In this document: piece by piece, positions 10,701 through 22,700 of the stretch
Position numbering within the stretch: the stretch's first letter is position 1
How the letters are laid out: every line of letters starts with the position of its first letter
Source: Aralia elata
Lineage: Eukaryota; Streptophyta; Magnoliopsida; Apiales; Araliaceae
Reading direction: 5' to 3'
DNA: 64,000 nt
Assembly: GCA_034770075.1 (NCBI GenBank)
Contig: CM068384.1
Span: 41,513,182 to 41,577,181 of the forward strand
Position numbers and translations under genes: made by a program
Notes under the pieces: model-generated
The model's input: the letters and a program-made list of their open reading frames with translations, nothing else
The model's database searches: none
What the model was told of the DNA's origin: nothing

Positions 10701-13700
10701 ATATAAATAACCAGCAGTCAGCATAAAGGATAAGTACATATATATATTATTATATATATAACCAACAGTCTGCAACTTAGCATAAAGGATAAGGATAAGG
10801 GGAACAAAAAAAAAAGCAGCCAGCAGAAAGACAAAGAGGGCAGTATGTACTTTACATATTTAGACAAAAGAAGTCTCGATCGAGTCTCGCGATGGGTTGA
10901 AGTCGAAGATGCTGCGAATCGAGTCTCGTGATGAGTCTCGCGATGGGTCGAAGTCTCGATCGAGTCTTGCGAATGGAGCTGCGATGGGTAGAAGAAAAAC
11001 ACAATCGAGTCTGCGAATCGAGTCGAAGATGCAGATAAGGGTTTTAACTTTTAATCGATTGCAGCCTTTCTCCTTCTTTTTTAATTGATGGGTCATGGGT
11101 TAATGCCCATGGGTCATGGGTTAATGTCCATGGGTTAAAAATTTCAATTGAGCCAGAGCTGCTAAGGCAGGCGCCTAGGCAGCTCGGCGTCTCACGGCGT
11201 CGCCTCAAATCCATAGTTGTTATGGCGTCGCCTAGGCGACGCCATAACAACTATGGATTTGAGACTACATTGTCATGTTAATTTTGTGATAGATTTGAAA
11301 CTATGTTGTCATCTCAGTTTTGAGATAGATTTGAGACTACATTGTCATCTCGGATGTTGTTGCCAACTCTTTAGTGAGCTTTGACAAATGATGGAGGCAA
11401 GAATATTGGGTAGGAAGAACATAGGTTAATCATCAGGTTTAATTCTGATATCAAATAATGTAGTACGAGGATGGAAGAATGAATAAAGGGGATTAAGAGT
11501 AGAGAGTTTGGCTTTAAAGCCACAACTACAAGGCTTAAAAATTAATAATATCAATCATTCAATATATTAAAATAATGGGTTACATCACTTTATATAGGAC
11601 AAATTAGAAAACCCTAAACTTAACGACCAAGTAAAATCTAATTAAATAAGGAAACAAAATTCTAATAATAACTACTACAGTTATAGCTCTAGAATATTCT
11701 AGTAATATAATTAAATATATATCTTAATATTGTCTACTAAATAAATTAATTACATTAACATATCCATAAGATAATATATAATAATAAACAAATAATATTA
11801 AAATTGTTTTGCTTCCATCCTCACCATAAAGGGTAATGAAAAATAACCCGCCAATCCGTATGGAAATCCGTCAAAGCTACTTGATGTAGGACGAAAAATG
11901 TTGAACAAATAATTAATTGGGAAAGGCAAAATCAACAAAGAGAATTAAAAGAACTAGGGTGATTCAACCACAGGAGAACCATTACCCCTAGGGTTTCCCA
12001 ACCACAGTAAGGAGGAAAAATATTGATCACAACCAATAATCAAAATAATTTCAATATCAAAGTGTCCACTAATCTGTCATGACTTACATATTTATAATAA
12101 AAAGAAACTCTAATAATCCTAAGCCCATTAACAATTGGGCCCTTAAATAAATAACTTAATACTGAAATAAACTAATAAATAACAAGTCTACGAATTAATA
12201 AATAAATAAATAACCTAAAGGATGCCTGAGAAGTGGGGAAAGGTCTATTCTGCGAGAAATTTCGGCCACTGGGCTGACCTGAATAAGAAGGGACTCTCCT
12301 AGCGATACCTTGTAACCTATACCTCATTATCTAGAGCTGACTGAAAAAGGTCATCTAGGGTAGTGATGCCACTCGTCAGGATGTGTGATTGAAGTTTAGG
12401 TCGTAACCCATTCTTGAACTTCATAATGGTCAATCTATCACTCTCACTGATCCTACATCTTTGAGTCAACTCCCTAAATCTGTAGATATAATCGGCAACA
12501 CACATATTATTACCCTGACGAAAGTTGTCATCCTGCTCCATTAACTTATCGGTATGTCCTACGGGTAAATAATATTGCTTTAGGCGTGTTTTCATCTCTC
12601 CCTAATGCCCGATGGGTGGCTCACCTAGGCGCTCTAAGTCTCTCTCAACCCCTGACTCGTGAAAACACACCTCATGACACCTACCTGATTACCTATTTTC
12701 TCTAGGTGCTCATCAATCTCCTCATTTTGCGAGTCATACTCACCCTCGACTTTAGCCCCGACAATATCCCTCCCTTTTGAAGTTTCCCTACTATTGTTAC
12801 CCGTTGGCGATTGCGATTGAGACACTCAAAAGATTTGTGCCCTAACCCCTGTCATGTAAAGCACCTCTCCTGGTAGTAGACTGAAAGTTGGGTGCAGTTA
12901 CACCCTTCCTTTTGTCACGAGATGGCCTAGCTATGGTATTACTAGCCCTAAAGGATGCCTGAGAAGTGGGGAAAGGTCTATTCTGTGAGAAATTTCGGCC
13001 ACTGGGCTGACCTGAATAAGAAGGGACTCCTAGCGATACCTTGTAACCTATACCTCATTATCTAGAGCTGACTGAAAAAGGTCATCTAGGGTAGTGATGC
13101 CACTCGTCAGGATGTGTGATTGAAGTTTAGGTCGTAACCCATTCTTGAACTTCATAATGGTCAATCTATCACTCTCACTGATCCTACATCTTTGAGTCAA
13201 CTCCCTAAATCTGTAGATATAATCGGCAACACACATATTATTACCCTGACGAAAGTTGTCATACTGCTCCATTAACTTATCGGTATGTCCTACGGGTAAA
13301 TAATATTGCTTTAGGCGTGTTTTCATCTCTCCCTAATGCCCGATGGGTGGCTTACCTAGGCGCTCTAAGTCTCTCTCAACCCCTGACCAGAATAAACTGG
13401 CTAATTTCACCAATTTCATTTTGGCAAATTGCACCTTCCTATCCTCAGAAAAATACTTCTCCATACTAGACAACCAATCAAGGAATACATTGGGATCAAA
13501 TCTACCGTTAAACTCAGGTGCATCTACCTTGAATTTCCTATAGTCATCATCATAAGGATCATGCCTAGGATGTTTATGGTGTCTAACATGTGGGTTTTTG
13601 ACATGCTCATTCCATTATTCCCCCCAGGTTCCACTACAGGCTATCTTTGTTCAATGTGTGTGATCCTATCATTCATTTGACCCAGTTGTGCAACTATGAC

Positions 13701-16700
13701 CACTAATTGGTCCTGAATTTCTTTTAAAGCAGCTTGGGTACGTGTAGTCATGATGCAAATGCAAGTGCAAAGTTGAGACAATACAGAAATTTAATTGAAG
13801 CAAATTAAAATTACAAGTCTAAGCCTATGCAATCGCAATTCCAAAAGCTAATAATAATAATCGAATAATATGCAACTAGATGGAATAATATGCAATTTTA
13901 AAAGAACAAATCCAAAACAAAATGAACGAAGGGAATTCAAGTGATTAAATATTGAAAATCTGAATATTCAAAATCAAATATTTACTTTTACCTTTTTTTA
14001 ATGGACCTAACTGATCAGAAAGTATGAAACTGGGGTGAAAAGTGCTAAGGTTAAAAGTTTAGGCTCTTTATGCAAGAAACATGGGTAAAAAATGTAAACT
14101 AATAAACTGTGGGACAATATTTAATATTTAAATAGAGCGGAAGTTTGGGTAATAAAAGGTAATTTGCAAGGCTTTTTAATTTAAATTAGGAAAGTAAGGG
14201 TTACCTCCCTATCTCCAAAACAACGTAGTAACAGTTTTTTTTTGAATAGTGAACCGTGATGAACAACAAATCCGATGATGAACAATACCTCCGGCAATGG
14301 CTAGTAGCTTCGATGAACAGTAACTTTTTTTGGGGGTTTTTTTTGTTTGTTTTGAAAACCCAAAATCTCCCAAAAAATAAGAAATTGATGGAGAAACCTT
14401 AAGCTTTGATGCCAATATGATGTAGGACGAAAATTGTTGAACATATAATTAATTGGAAAAGGCAAAATCAACAAAGAGAATTAAAAGAACTAGGGTGATT
14501 CAACCGCAGGAGAACCACTGCCCCTAGGGTTTCCCAACCGCAGTAAGGAGGAAAAATATTGATCACAACCAATAATCAAAATAATTTCAATGTCCAATAA
14601 TCTATCATGACTTACATATTTATAATAAAAAGAAACTCTAATAATCATAAATTCATTAACAATTGGGCCTCTAAATAAATAACCCAATACTGAAATAAAC
14701 CAATAAATAACAAGTCCACAAACTAAATAAATAAATAGACACCGATAAATAAATAACTAAATAGCGAATCATCCACGATGACGTCTCATGGATCGATCCC
14801 TATCACTACCCCCTCTAAAAGCTCCCTTGACATAATCCAAAGCAAGTAAAAAAGAATCCTAAAGCACAGGGACTAAAATATATCCATCTTCAAACATTGT
14901 AGCATTAATATCTCCTTATATGCCTCGTAGAATAGACAAGAATAGTGAACAAAGCACATTGCGATAAGATCTTGCGATCTTTAGAGTTACCATAATCATG
15001 AGGTTGGCAAGTCAAAAGCAAAGAAAAAATTTCTATTTATTTTATGAAAGTTTGTTATGTTTATAATTGGGAGGAAATTGATGTAATTTTTTTATTATTG
15101 GGGATTTATGATATATAATAGGTATTAGGAAATATTATCTATTTATGGAGTAATCATTATGGAGGATTTTTCAAAATGATTGATTTTGCTAATTATGACA
15201 ACATTAGTATTGAGAGAATTGAATATTCAGAACCAGCGTTCAAAAAATTCTCGCCTAGATCCGATTTAACCCCCGCCTAGGCACTAGACGGTCTTCTACC
15301 TCCTCGATTTGGCTAGGCACCTAGGCTCCGCCTAGGCAGAACCAAACTTGTACTTTGAAGCTTTACAATATCTGAAATGAATTTTTTAAGCCTTTAAAGA
15401 TTGTTTTTGGGTAAATTTTCATGTAAAATTAAAAAAATTGCATATATTATATGCTTTGTATTGTATAACAAGTATGTATGATAGAAAAATAAATAAATGA
15501 TATCGCTTAAGAAAACGCCTAGTCTGCTTAGAAAAACGCCTAGGTGCTAGGCGCCCCCCTTCGCCGCCTAGATCCACCTAGTGACTTTTAAAACATTGTT
15601 CAAAATTATATTTGTTTGCAAACGCCAGTAATTTTTGCACAATGCAAATTTCTATCTTGTTCATTATTGTTTGTATTTCAGTTTTTGTCCTACATCTACA
15701 TCACAAGCCCTCTACATATGATTTGAATCATATTGTCCAAATCTAAGAAGCAAGGATTTGGATTCCCTGTATGATGGCGGTTTTGACGATTCTGCACATA
15801 TTTAGTTATTAAATTATGTTAGCAGATGTTAGTAGTGTAACATGTGTTAGTAGATTAACATCCTATTAGGGGGAAAACATGTGTTAGTGTAGTAAACATG
15901 TTTTCCATGTATTCTAGTTTTATTCCTAGAAATTGGGCTATCCTAATTCTATAAATATAGCTACTTGTAATCTAAATGATAACAGTGTACATATTTGTTA
16001 CATTCTTTCATGGTATCAAAGCCAAATCCAGTTTCTTTTAAGTAGCTTTTCCTTTCATTCTTCCGTGTCGCTACTGCTCTTGTTTTTCCATCAGAAAACT
16101 AGTCAAACAATTAGATATTGAGAAATTGATATCATAATTGGATCACCTGTTGCCGGGCGACCAAGTCGGAAGTTTCAATTTTCCGACCCCCACCGCATGC
16201 GCCCCCACGCGCCACCCAGTCGACGCCACGCGCCGACGCGTGAGCCCTTTTCCGGCGCGGCTTGTCCTTGTGTGATCGCCTCTCTCCTCTTCCTATCTAC
16301 AGTGGTCTTGTCGAGAGAGATTCAGGTTTGGTTGTGTTTGGCTTACTATTGGTTCGTTTGGCCAACTGTGTTTACTGTTGATGAGCTAATTTGCTTACTG
16401 CTATCACACTGCTATCTCAATAGGCTTTCCAAAGAACAAATTAGCTGTACTTTTGTTCTAGAATAAATTCACTGCTATCTCAGTAGGTCTTTGTTCTATT
16501 TTTGAGCCTGTAAATTATCCTCGTTGATATTTCCTTGGATAATTCTTGTTGCTCCTATTACGGTATTACCTCACCATGGCAGAATCTAGTTCTACTCAGA
16601 GTGATGGTACTGTTGAAACTAATAAAAGACAATTGGTTAGAAATCATCATCTCATCTCTGCTTTGGTTCTTAGTCCATTTAAGTTAGATGGAAACAATTA

Positions 16701-19700
16701 TCTAGCTTGGTTCCAAGCATGTTGTATGTTGATTGAAGCTAACCGGATGTAACACTTCATCACTGGTACAACCACCATGCCTATACAAGCATGTGTGGCG
16801 CAAGAAGAATGGAAATCTGATAACTCCATGGTAAAAACATGAAATTTTAATTCAATAGAACCCAGTATGAGTAGTAGTTACATGTTCTTAGACACCGCAT
16901 ATGCACTTTGGGAAGCTATCTCTTAAACCTTCTCTGTTTCTGGTGATATGTCTAAGGCATATGATATCCGTAAACAAATCCGTGAGTATTCACAAGGGGA
17001 GAAGTCGGTGGCACAATATTTTGCAGAGATTAATGCACTCTGGCAGGAGCTTGATCATTATCAGGTTTTTTCAGTCAAATGTCAGGAAGATGCAGCTGCT
17101 TATCAAAAGTTTATTAATGAAGATAGAGTTGTAGACTTCTTGGCCGGTTTGAATATAGAATTTGATCAAGTCCGAGCACAGTTGCTTGGTCAGACACCTT
17201 TTCCATCCCTACGAGAGGCTCATGCTAGAGTCCAGCAAGAGGAAAGTAGACGACAAGTGATGGTTCTAAATTTAAATCCTGTTGACTGATCAACATGATT
17301 GCTTCGTATTCTAAGTCTGGCTCTTCCATTCCTTCTCCTATTGAGAAAGAGTCCCGCGAATGTGACTACTATGGGGGAAAGAATCATACCAGGGATCGCT
17401 GCTTTAAGCTTCATGGGCGTCCTAAAGGCCGTGGAGAACGGTCTGGTGGGGGACGTGGATCCCATGCCTACATGTCTACCCCTCCACTTTCTGTTGATGG
17501 GTCGAGTACTACAGACACTACTACTGCCCTCACTCCTGAGGAAATCTCAGCATTTCGGAAATTCTGTTCCAAATCTACTTCTCATTATGCCCAGACAGGT
17601 ATACCTCATTGTGCCTTTCATGTTTCATCCACTTGCCTTCCTTGGATTATAGACACAGGTGCCTCCGAGCATATGACTGGGTCCTCCAACCTTTTTACTT
17701 CATACACACCCCGCTCTGGAAAAGACAAGGTTCGAGTTGCTGATGGCTCCCTGTCTTCTATCTGTGGGAGTGGTTCTGTTGTTTGTACTCCTTCACTGAC
17801 ATTATCATCTGTTCTCCACATCCCTTCATTTACTGCAAATTTATTATCTGTCCAACGTCTTTCTGAATCTCTACACTGCTCAGTAACTTTTTTTTCAAAT
17901 CATTGTGTTTTTCAGGACTTGGTGACGGGGCAGCAGATTGGCAGTGGTAATGCAGTTGATGGTCTCTATTATTTAGATGTTCCCTCATCTAACATGTTCT
18001 CTACTCAGGCTCTTCACTCTACATCTGACTTCAGTCTGACCTCTCTCCATCAATGGCATCGTCGTTTGGGTCATCCTTCCTTTTCAGTATCGGAGTCTTT
18101 ATTTCCATTTTTGGTTAAGCAATGTGTTAGAAATAATAGTGGAGAATATTTTTCTTCACTTTATTCCATTATTCCTCCACCTTTTTCCTATATTCTTCCT
18201 TATGTTTTACTCCATGTTTCCTTCCCCATGTTTTCTTTCTTATATTAAGGAACATGTTTTGTCTTTGATTATTCCTTCCAATTGTATAAGTAGGTAACCT
18301 TGTAAGCTATCTAAGTAATGAGAATATATGAAATGTAAGTTAAGTGTCTTCATTTCAACATGGTATCACAGCCGATCCTTTTTCCGGCGACTTTTTCCGG
18401 TGACTTTTTTCGACGACTTTTCCGACGACTTTTCCTATGACTTTTTTCGACAGCCATCTGTGCAGTTTTCTGAAACTGCCTATTACAGTTTGTACCCCAC
18501 AACCTGTTTTTCCTGAAACTTACCCACAGTTCTTTTAAAAAAAAAATAAATAAAAAAAAATGAGTGAAAAATCAGAAACTTCAGATTCTGCTCCAGTGAT
18601 GATTTTTCAACAAGAAACCCCTTCTGCAATTGGGGTAAAATTCAAACACACCACAACCATCCCAAGTTTATTACAGTAAAAGATCGTCTCACGAAGATGA
18701 CGATTGGTGCTGGTAAGGAGATGGAGGTTTTTACAAGTATTGTCCAAACTGCCGGAATTGCTATTCATAGACGGAGTTACTGGTCACTACCGGAATTGTT
18801 ATTCACAAACGGAGTACTGTTCATTGCCGGAATTGCTATTCATAGACGGAGTACTGTTAACTACCGGAATTGCTATTCACAAACGGAGTTGTCCAATTGC
18901 CGACTTGAACCGGTTTTGTTCATGTACCAACTGACTAACTGAACCTTTCGTTTTCCAAGCTGAGAAATAGGAGTGTTAGAAATAATAGTGGAGAATATTT
19001 TTCTTCACTTTATTCCATTATTCCTCCACCTTTTTCCTATATTCTTCCTTATGTTTTACTCCATGTTTCCTTCCCCATGTTTTCTTCCTTATATTAAGGA
19101 ACATGTTTTGTCTTGATTATTCCTTCCAATTGTATAAGTAGGTAACCTTGTAAGCGATCTAAGTAATGAGAATATATGAAATGTAAGTTAAGTGTCTTCA
19201 TTTTAACACAATGTAACAAAACCCAGTTTTTGTGTGAACCATGTGAATTCGGTAAACACAAACGTTCGACTTATTCTGCTATTAACAGTCGTCATTATGA
19301 GCCTTTTGCTATTATCCATACTGATGTATGGGGACCTTCTTGGGTTGTCTCTCGTTCTGGTCATAGATGATTTGTTAGTTTTATTGATAGCTATTCTCGT
19401 ACAACTTGGATTTATCTTCATTCCAATTTCCAAAAATGAGGTGTTTGACTGTTTTCAAAATTTTCATAAGATGATCCAAACCCAATTTGAAGCTAAAGTC
19501 AAGATTCTCCATAGCGATAATGGTCGGGAATATAGTAATAATAATACTTTTGCATCCTATCTCTCTCAGCATGGCATCATACTTCAAACCTCCTGTGTCA
19601 CAACCCCAGAACAAAATGGGGTGGTAGAAAGAAAAAAACCGACACTTACTAGAGGTAGCACGAACTCTTATGTTCACTATGAACACACCTAAATTTCTAT

Positions 19701-22700
19701 GGGGAGATGCCGTTCTAACTGTTGCATTTCTTATAAATCGGCTTCCTTCTAGAATTCTTGGGAATAGAAGTCCCATTTCTTCCCTCCAACACATGACAAG
19801 TCCTCCTTCACCTCGAGTTTTTGGCTGTGTGTTATGTTCATGACAAATCTCCCTCTCGAGGAACACTAGACCCCAAGGCTCTTCGGTTCATTGGGTATTC
19901 TCCAACCCAAAAAGGTTACAAATGTTATCACTCTCCTTCACACAAAGTTTTTTGTCACTCGTGATGTCATTTTTGGGAGTCGGAACCTTTTTATTCTACC
20001 TCACCTTCTCCTCAGGGGAGGATGTTATTGATGAGAAGCTTCCTTCTGAAGCTGGTATTACAAGTACTATTATACCATCTGTTCCTGTTCCTGTTGTTGT
20101 TTCGGATAATTCTACACAGGGGGAGTTACAGTTACAAGAGTCACTTGCTGAGCCTGAGTTGAGAACCTATGTTCGAAAAGGAAAAAATAAGGTCATCATT
20201 TATGCACCACTACACCAACCTTGCTCCGAACCTAGTCTTGATAATGCTAATGGTGAGATTCCTAATCCTACTTGCTCTTCTGATGATACTGATGTTCCTA
20301 TTGCTCTTAGAAAAAGGGTTAGATCTTGTCCCCAACATTCTATCTCGAATTTTGTAGCCTATGATAAATTATCTGCATCCTACCATTCCTTTGTTTCTTC
20401 CTTGTCTTCTATATCTATTCCTCGGGGGTGGAGAGAAGCAATTAGCAATGAGAACTGGAAACATGCTATGATAGAAGAGATGAATGCCCTGAAAAAGAAT
20501 GATACTTGGGAACTAGTTACTCTTCCTTATGAAAAAAAAACAGTTGGTTGCAAATGGGTATATACAGTTAAACAGAAGCCAGATGAGACAGTTGAAAGAC
20601 TCAAAGCCAGGTTAGTTGCAAAAGGGTATACTCAAACTCATGAGATTGATTACCAGGAGACATTTGCTCCTGTGGCGAAGATGAACTCTGTTCGTACCAT
20701 AATCTCATGTGCAGCAAACTTCGGCTGGGATATTCAACAATTGGATGTGAAAAATGCATTCCTTTATGGTGACTTGGAAGAAGTATACATGGAAATACCC
20801 TCTGGTTTTGCTTCATCTGTCACCAAGGGTAAGGTTTGTAAACTGCAAAAGGCCTTATATGGTTTGAAGCAATCTCCCAGAGCCTGGTTCGGTAAATTCC
20901 ACAAAGCAATGATAAGATTTGGATACAAGCAGAGTCGGGCTGATCACACTCTATTTGTCAAACAGATAAATGGTAAGATTGTCATTCTTATTGTTTACAT
21001 TGATGACATTGTGGTGACAGGGGATAATAGAGAAGAGATAGTTAATCTCAAAGCAAGTCTGGCCAAAGAGTTTGAGATCAAAGATCTTGGTCCCTTGAGG
21101 TATTTCCTTGGTATTGAAGTTGCGAGATCTTCCAGTGGAATTTTTCTGTCTCAACAAAAGTATGTCCTTGATTTTTTAATAGAAACTGGCATGTTGGGAT
21201 GTAAGCCTGCTGATTCTCCTATTGAAGTTAATCATCATCTAGTAGGTGGCACAGGACCTTCGGTTGATAGAGAAAGATATCAACGTTTGGTGGGACGATT
21301 GATATACTTCTCTCATACTAGACCTGATATATCTTATATTGTGGGAATAGTGAGTCAGTATATGCATGATCCTCGACATTGTCATATGAAAACTGTTTAC
21401 AGAATTCTGTGGTATCTCAAGTCTGCTCCTGGAAAAGGTTTATTGTTTACACAAAATGGTCATATGAGAGTCGAAACTTTTTCCGACTCAGATTGGGCTG
21501 ACTCTATAGAGGACCGTCGATCTACATTAGGCTACTGTTCATTTGTTGGAGGTAATCTTATTACTTGGCGTAGTAAAAAACAGTCCGTGGTGGCAAGATC
21601 TAGTGTTGAGGCTGAATATCGAGCTATCGCCTTGGGTATATGTGAACTAATGTGACTTCGAACTTTGTTAGAAGATTTGGGTGTTACAACTAAAGGGCCT
21701 ATGCAGTTATTTTGTGATAACAAGGCAGCCATTAGTATTGCAAACGACCCAGTTCAACATGATAGAGCGAAGCACATCGAGATTGACAGACACTTCATCA
21801 AAGAAAAATTAATCAGTGGTCTTATTTGCTTACCTTTTGTAAAAACAGAATGTCAGCTAGCTGAGATTCTGACTAAGGGTCTTAGTGGTAAAATGTTTCA
21901 TCCATTGTGTTTCAAGTTGGGTATGCGAGATATCTATACACCAACTTGAGGGGGAGTGTTAGCAGATGTTAGTAGTGTAACATGTGTTAGTAGATTAACA
22001 TCCTATTAGGGAGAAAACATGTGTTAGTGTAGTAAACATGTTTTCCATGTATTCTAGTTTTATTCCTAGAAATTGGGCTATCCTAATTCTATAAATGTAG
22101 CTACTTGTAATCTAAATGATAACAGTGTACATATTTGTTACATTCTTTCAAATTATATATGAAAGCTTCTTCTACAATATATGACTCAACTGGAAATCTA
22201 TTGACATTTTGGACGAGCGACATTGTAAGCCGGCATTTAGGTGTGTGGAAAGAGGAAGAGGGTACATGAAAGAGGTTAGACTAATTGGGGATGAGTTTTT
22301 GTGGGTGACTGGGTGGCAGGGTGTTTGTAGAAGGCTAGGGCAAGCAAAAAAGGGGTGGTGGGCCGAAGAGGATAACATGTCAGGGAAGTGGTGGTGCTGT
22401 GTTTTCTTAAAATAACTATGTAAATATCAGTTATTTCTTTATGAAAATATCCCTAACCTTGTGGAAATGAAGGAGGAATAAAAACTCTCGTTTACTTTAG
22501 GTTGTATTGATTGTTTATAAGTGTGCCCTTCCTCTTGTCGCTAGATGGCAGACAACATATGACCCTGTGCTGGTAGAGCTCATGAGTATCAAAAGCCTTA
22601 TAATTAAGCTCATTAATTGCCATGACCAAAAACCTTTATTTATCACTGTTTCTTTGTTGCCATTGGTCAGAGTTACGCCATCTAACTAGTTGTTGGTGGT

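Larger units (their letters stand above)
8960..11817 (-). mobile_element. Degenerate Gypsy-type LTR element A, minus strand, non-coding
   Basis: Two diverged direct repeats are read as LTRs: about 8960-9641 and 11459-11817. They share CTAAATAAACTAATTACATTA and AATATTAAAATTxTTTTGCTTCCA. Minus-strand orientation comes from a primer-binding-like TTTGATATCAGAATT just inside the right LTR (plus 11441-11455) and from the purine-rich GGAGAGAAGAATGATGACG next to the left LTR. The interior has no intact gag or pol. It holds an AT tract, TCGA-rich degenerate repeats (10870-11035) and a perfect palindrome. The left boundary is tentative and no TSD was found. Confidence 0.5.
12216..13751 (-). pseudogene. 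Gypsy gag remnant with an internal tandem duplication
   Basis: Minus-strand start at 13751 with MTTRTQAALKEIQDQ and a coiled QLGQMNDRI segment. A Retrotrans_gag block follows: in changing frames, YRKFKVDAPEFNGRFDP, then LDWLSSMEKYF, then (13048-13326) MKTRLKQYYLP...YIYRFRELTQRC and KFKNGLRPKLQSHIL. The second gag half appears twice, at 13048-13326 and 12317-12595, one residue apart. Stops and frameshifts make it non-functional. Gag would form the virus-like particle of the element. The zinc-knuckle and pol parts are missing. Confidence 0.75.
11885..15694 (-). mobile_element. Degenerate Gypsy LTR element B, minus strand, gag only
   Basis: Direct repeats starting TGTAGGACGAAAA (11885 and 14421) are the LTRs. 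Left of the right LTR, the minus strand reads TGGCATCAAAGCTT (plus 14401-14414), a tRNA-Met-type primer-binding site. gag follows on the minus strand from 13751 downward. The left LTR is cut at about 12205 and joined directly to gag, so pol, the polypurine tract and most of that LTR are deleted. The right LTR has inverted ends TGTAGGAC...GTCCTACA. No convincing TSD was found. Confidence 0.7.
18125..19208 (+). mobile_element. TRIM (terminal-repeat retrotransposon in miniature) nested in the Copia element
   Basis: 1,084 bp: LTRs 18125-18360 and 18974-19208, TSD CAATG (18120-18124 and 19209-19213), primer-binding site TGGTATCACAGCC (18361-18373). The interior is only about 613 bp and has no pol. 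A short Met-starting reading at about 18560 (MSEKSETSDSAPVMIFQQET) may be a vestige of a gag start. It splits the HHCC region of the host Copia integrase. Removal of the element and one TSD copy leaves the host reading frame continuous, confirming the borders. Confidence 0.93.
16576..21949 (+). pseudogene. Copia gag-pol, broken by stops, frameshifts and a TRIM
   Basis: ATG 16576 starts MAESSSTQSDGTVE; an in-frame TAA ends it at 16752. Further gag is at 16948-17289 (SKAYDIRKQIREYSQGEKSV), then a zinc knuckle CDYYGGKNHTRDRC in which the second Cys is Tyr. Protease has IDTGASEHMTGS (about 17650). The GAG-pre-integrase HRRLGHPS is cut by the TRIM at 18124 and resumes at 19214 with CEPCEFGKHKR. 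Integrase keeps HTDVWGPS, HSDNGREYS and PEQNGVVERK. RT (within 19922-21655) has CKWVYTVKQKPD and active-site YIDDIVVTGDN. RNase H has a TGA at 21653 where Trp is usual, then continues LFCDNKAAISIAN to the final TGA at 21947-21949. Confidence 0.9.
15817..22150 (+). mobile_element. Ty1/Copia retrotransposon, complete ends, defective coding region
   Basis: Two 194-bp LTRs, 5-bp target duplication AATTA (15812-15816 and 22151-22155), primer-binding site TGGTATCAAAGCC right after the 5' LTR and polypurine tract GAGGGGGAG before the 3' LTR. The LTRs differ at two positions, so insertion is recent. The coding region is in gag-PR-INT-RT-RH order with many stops and frameshifts, and carries a nested TRIM at 18125-19208. 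The leader holds a GC-rich island (about 16145-16265) unlike the rest. It sits in sense in CSL4 intron 3. Confidence 0.95.

Noticed and set aside
18697..18942. ORFs of 76-81 codons in the TRIM
   Set aside because: They are translations of four 37-38-bp tandem repeats and lack a recognised motif.
19922..20160. ATG at 19922 as a separate gene start
   Set aside because: It lies in the integrase-RT linker of the Copia element; the open frame merely continues after a frameshift.
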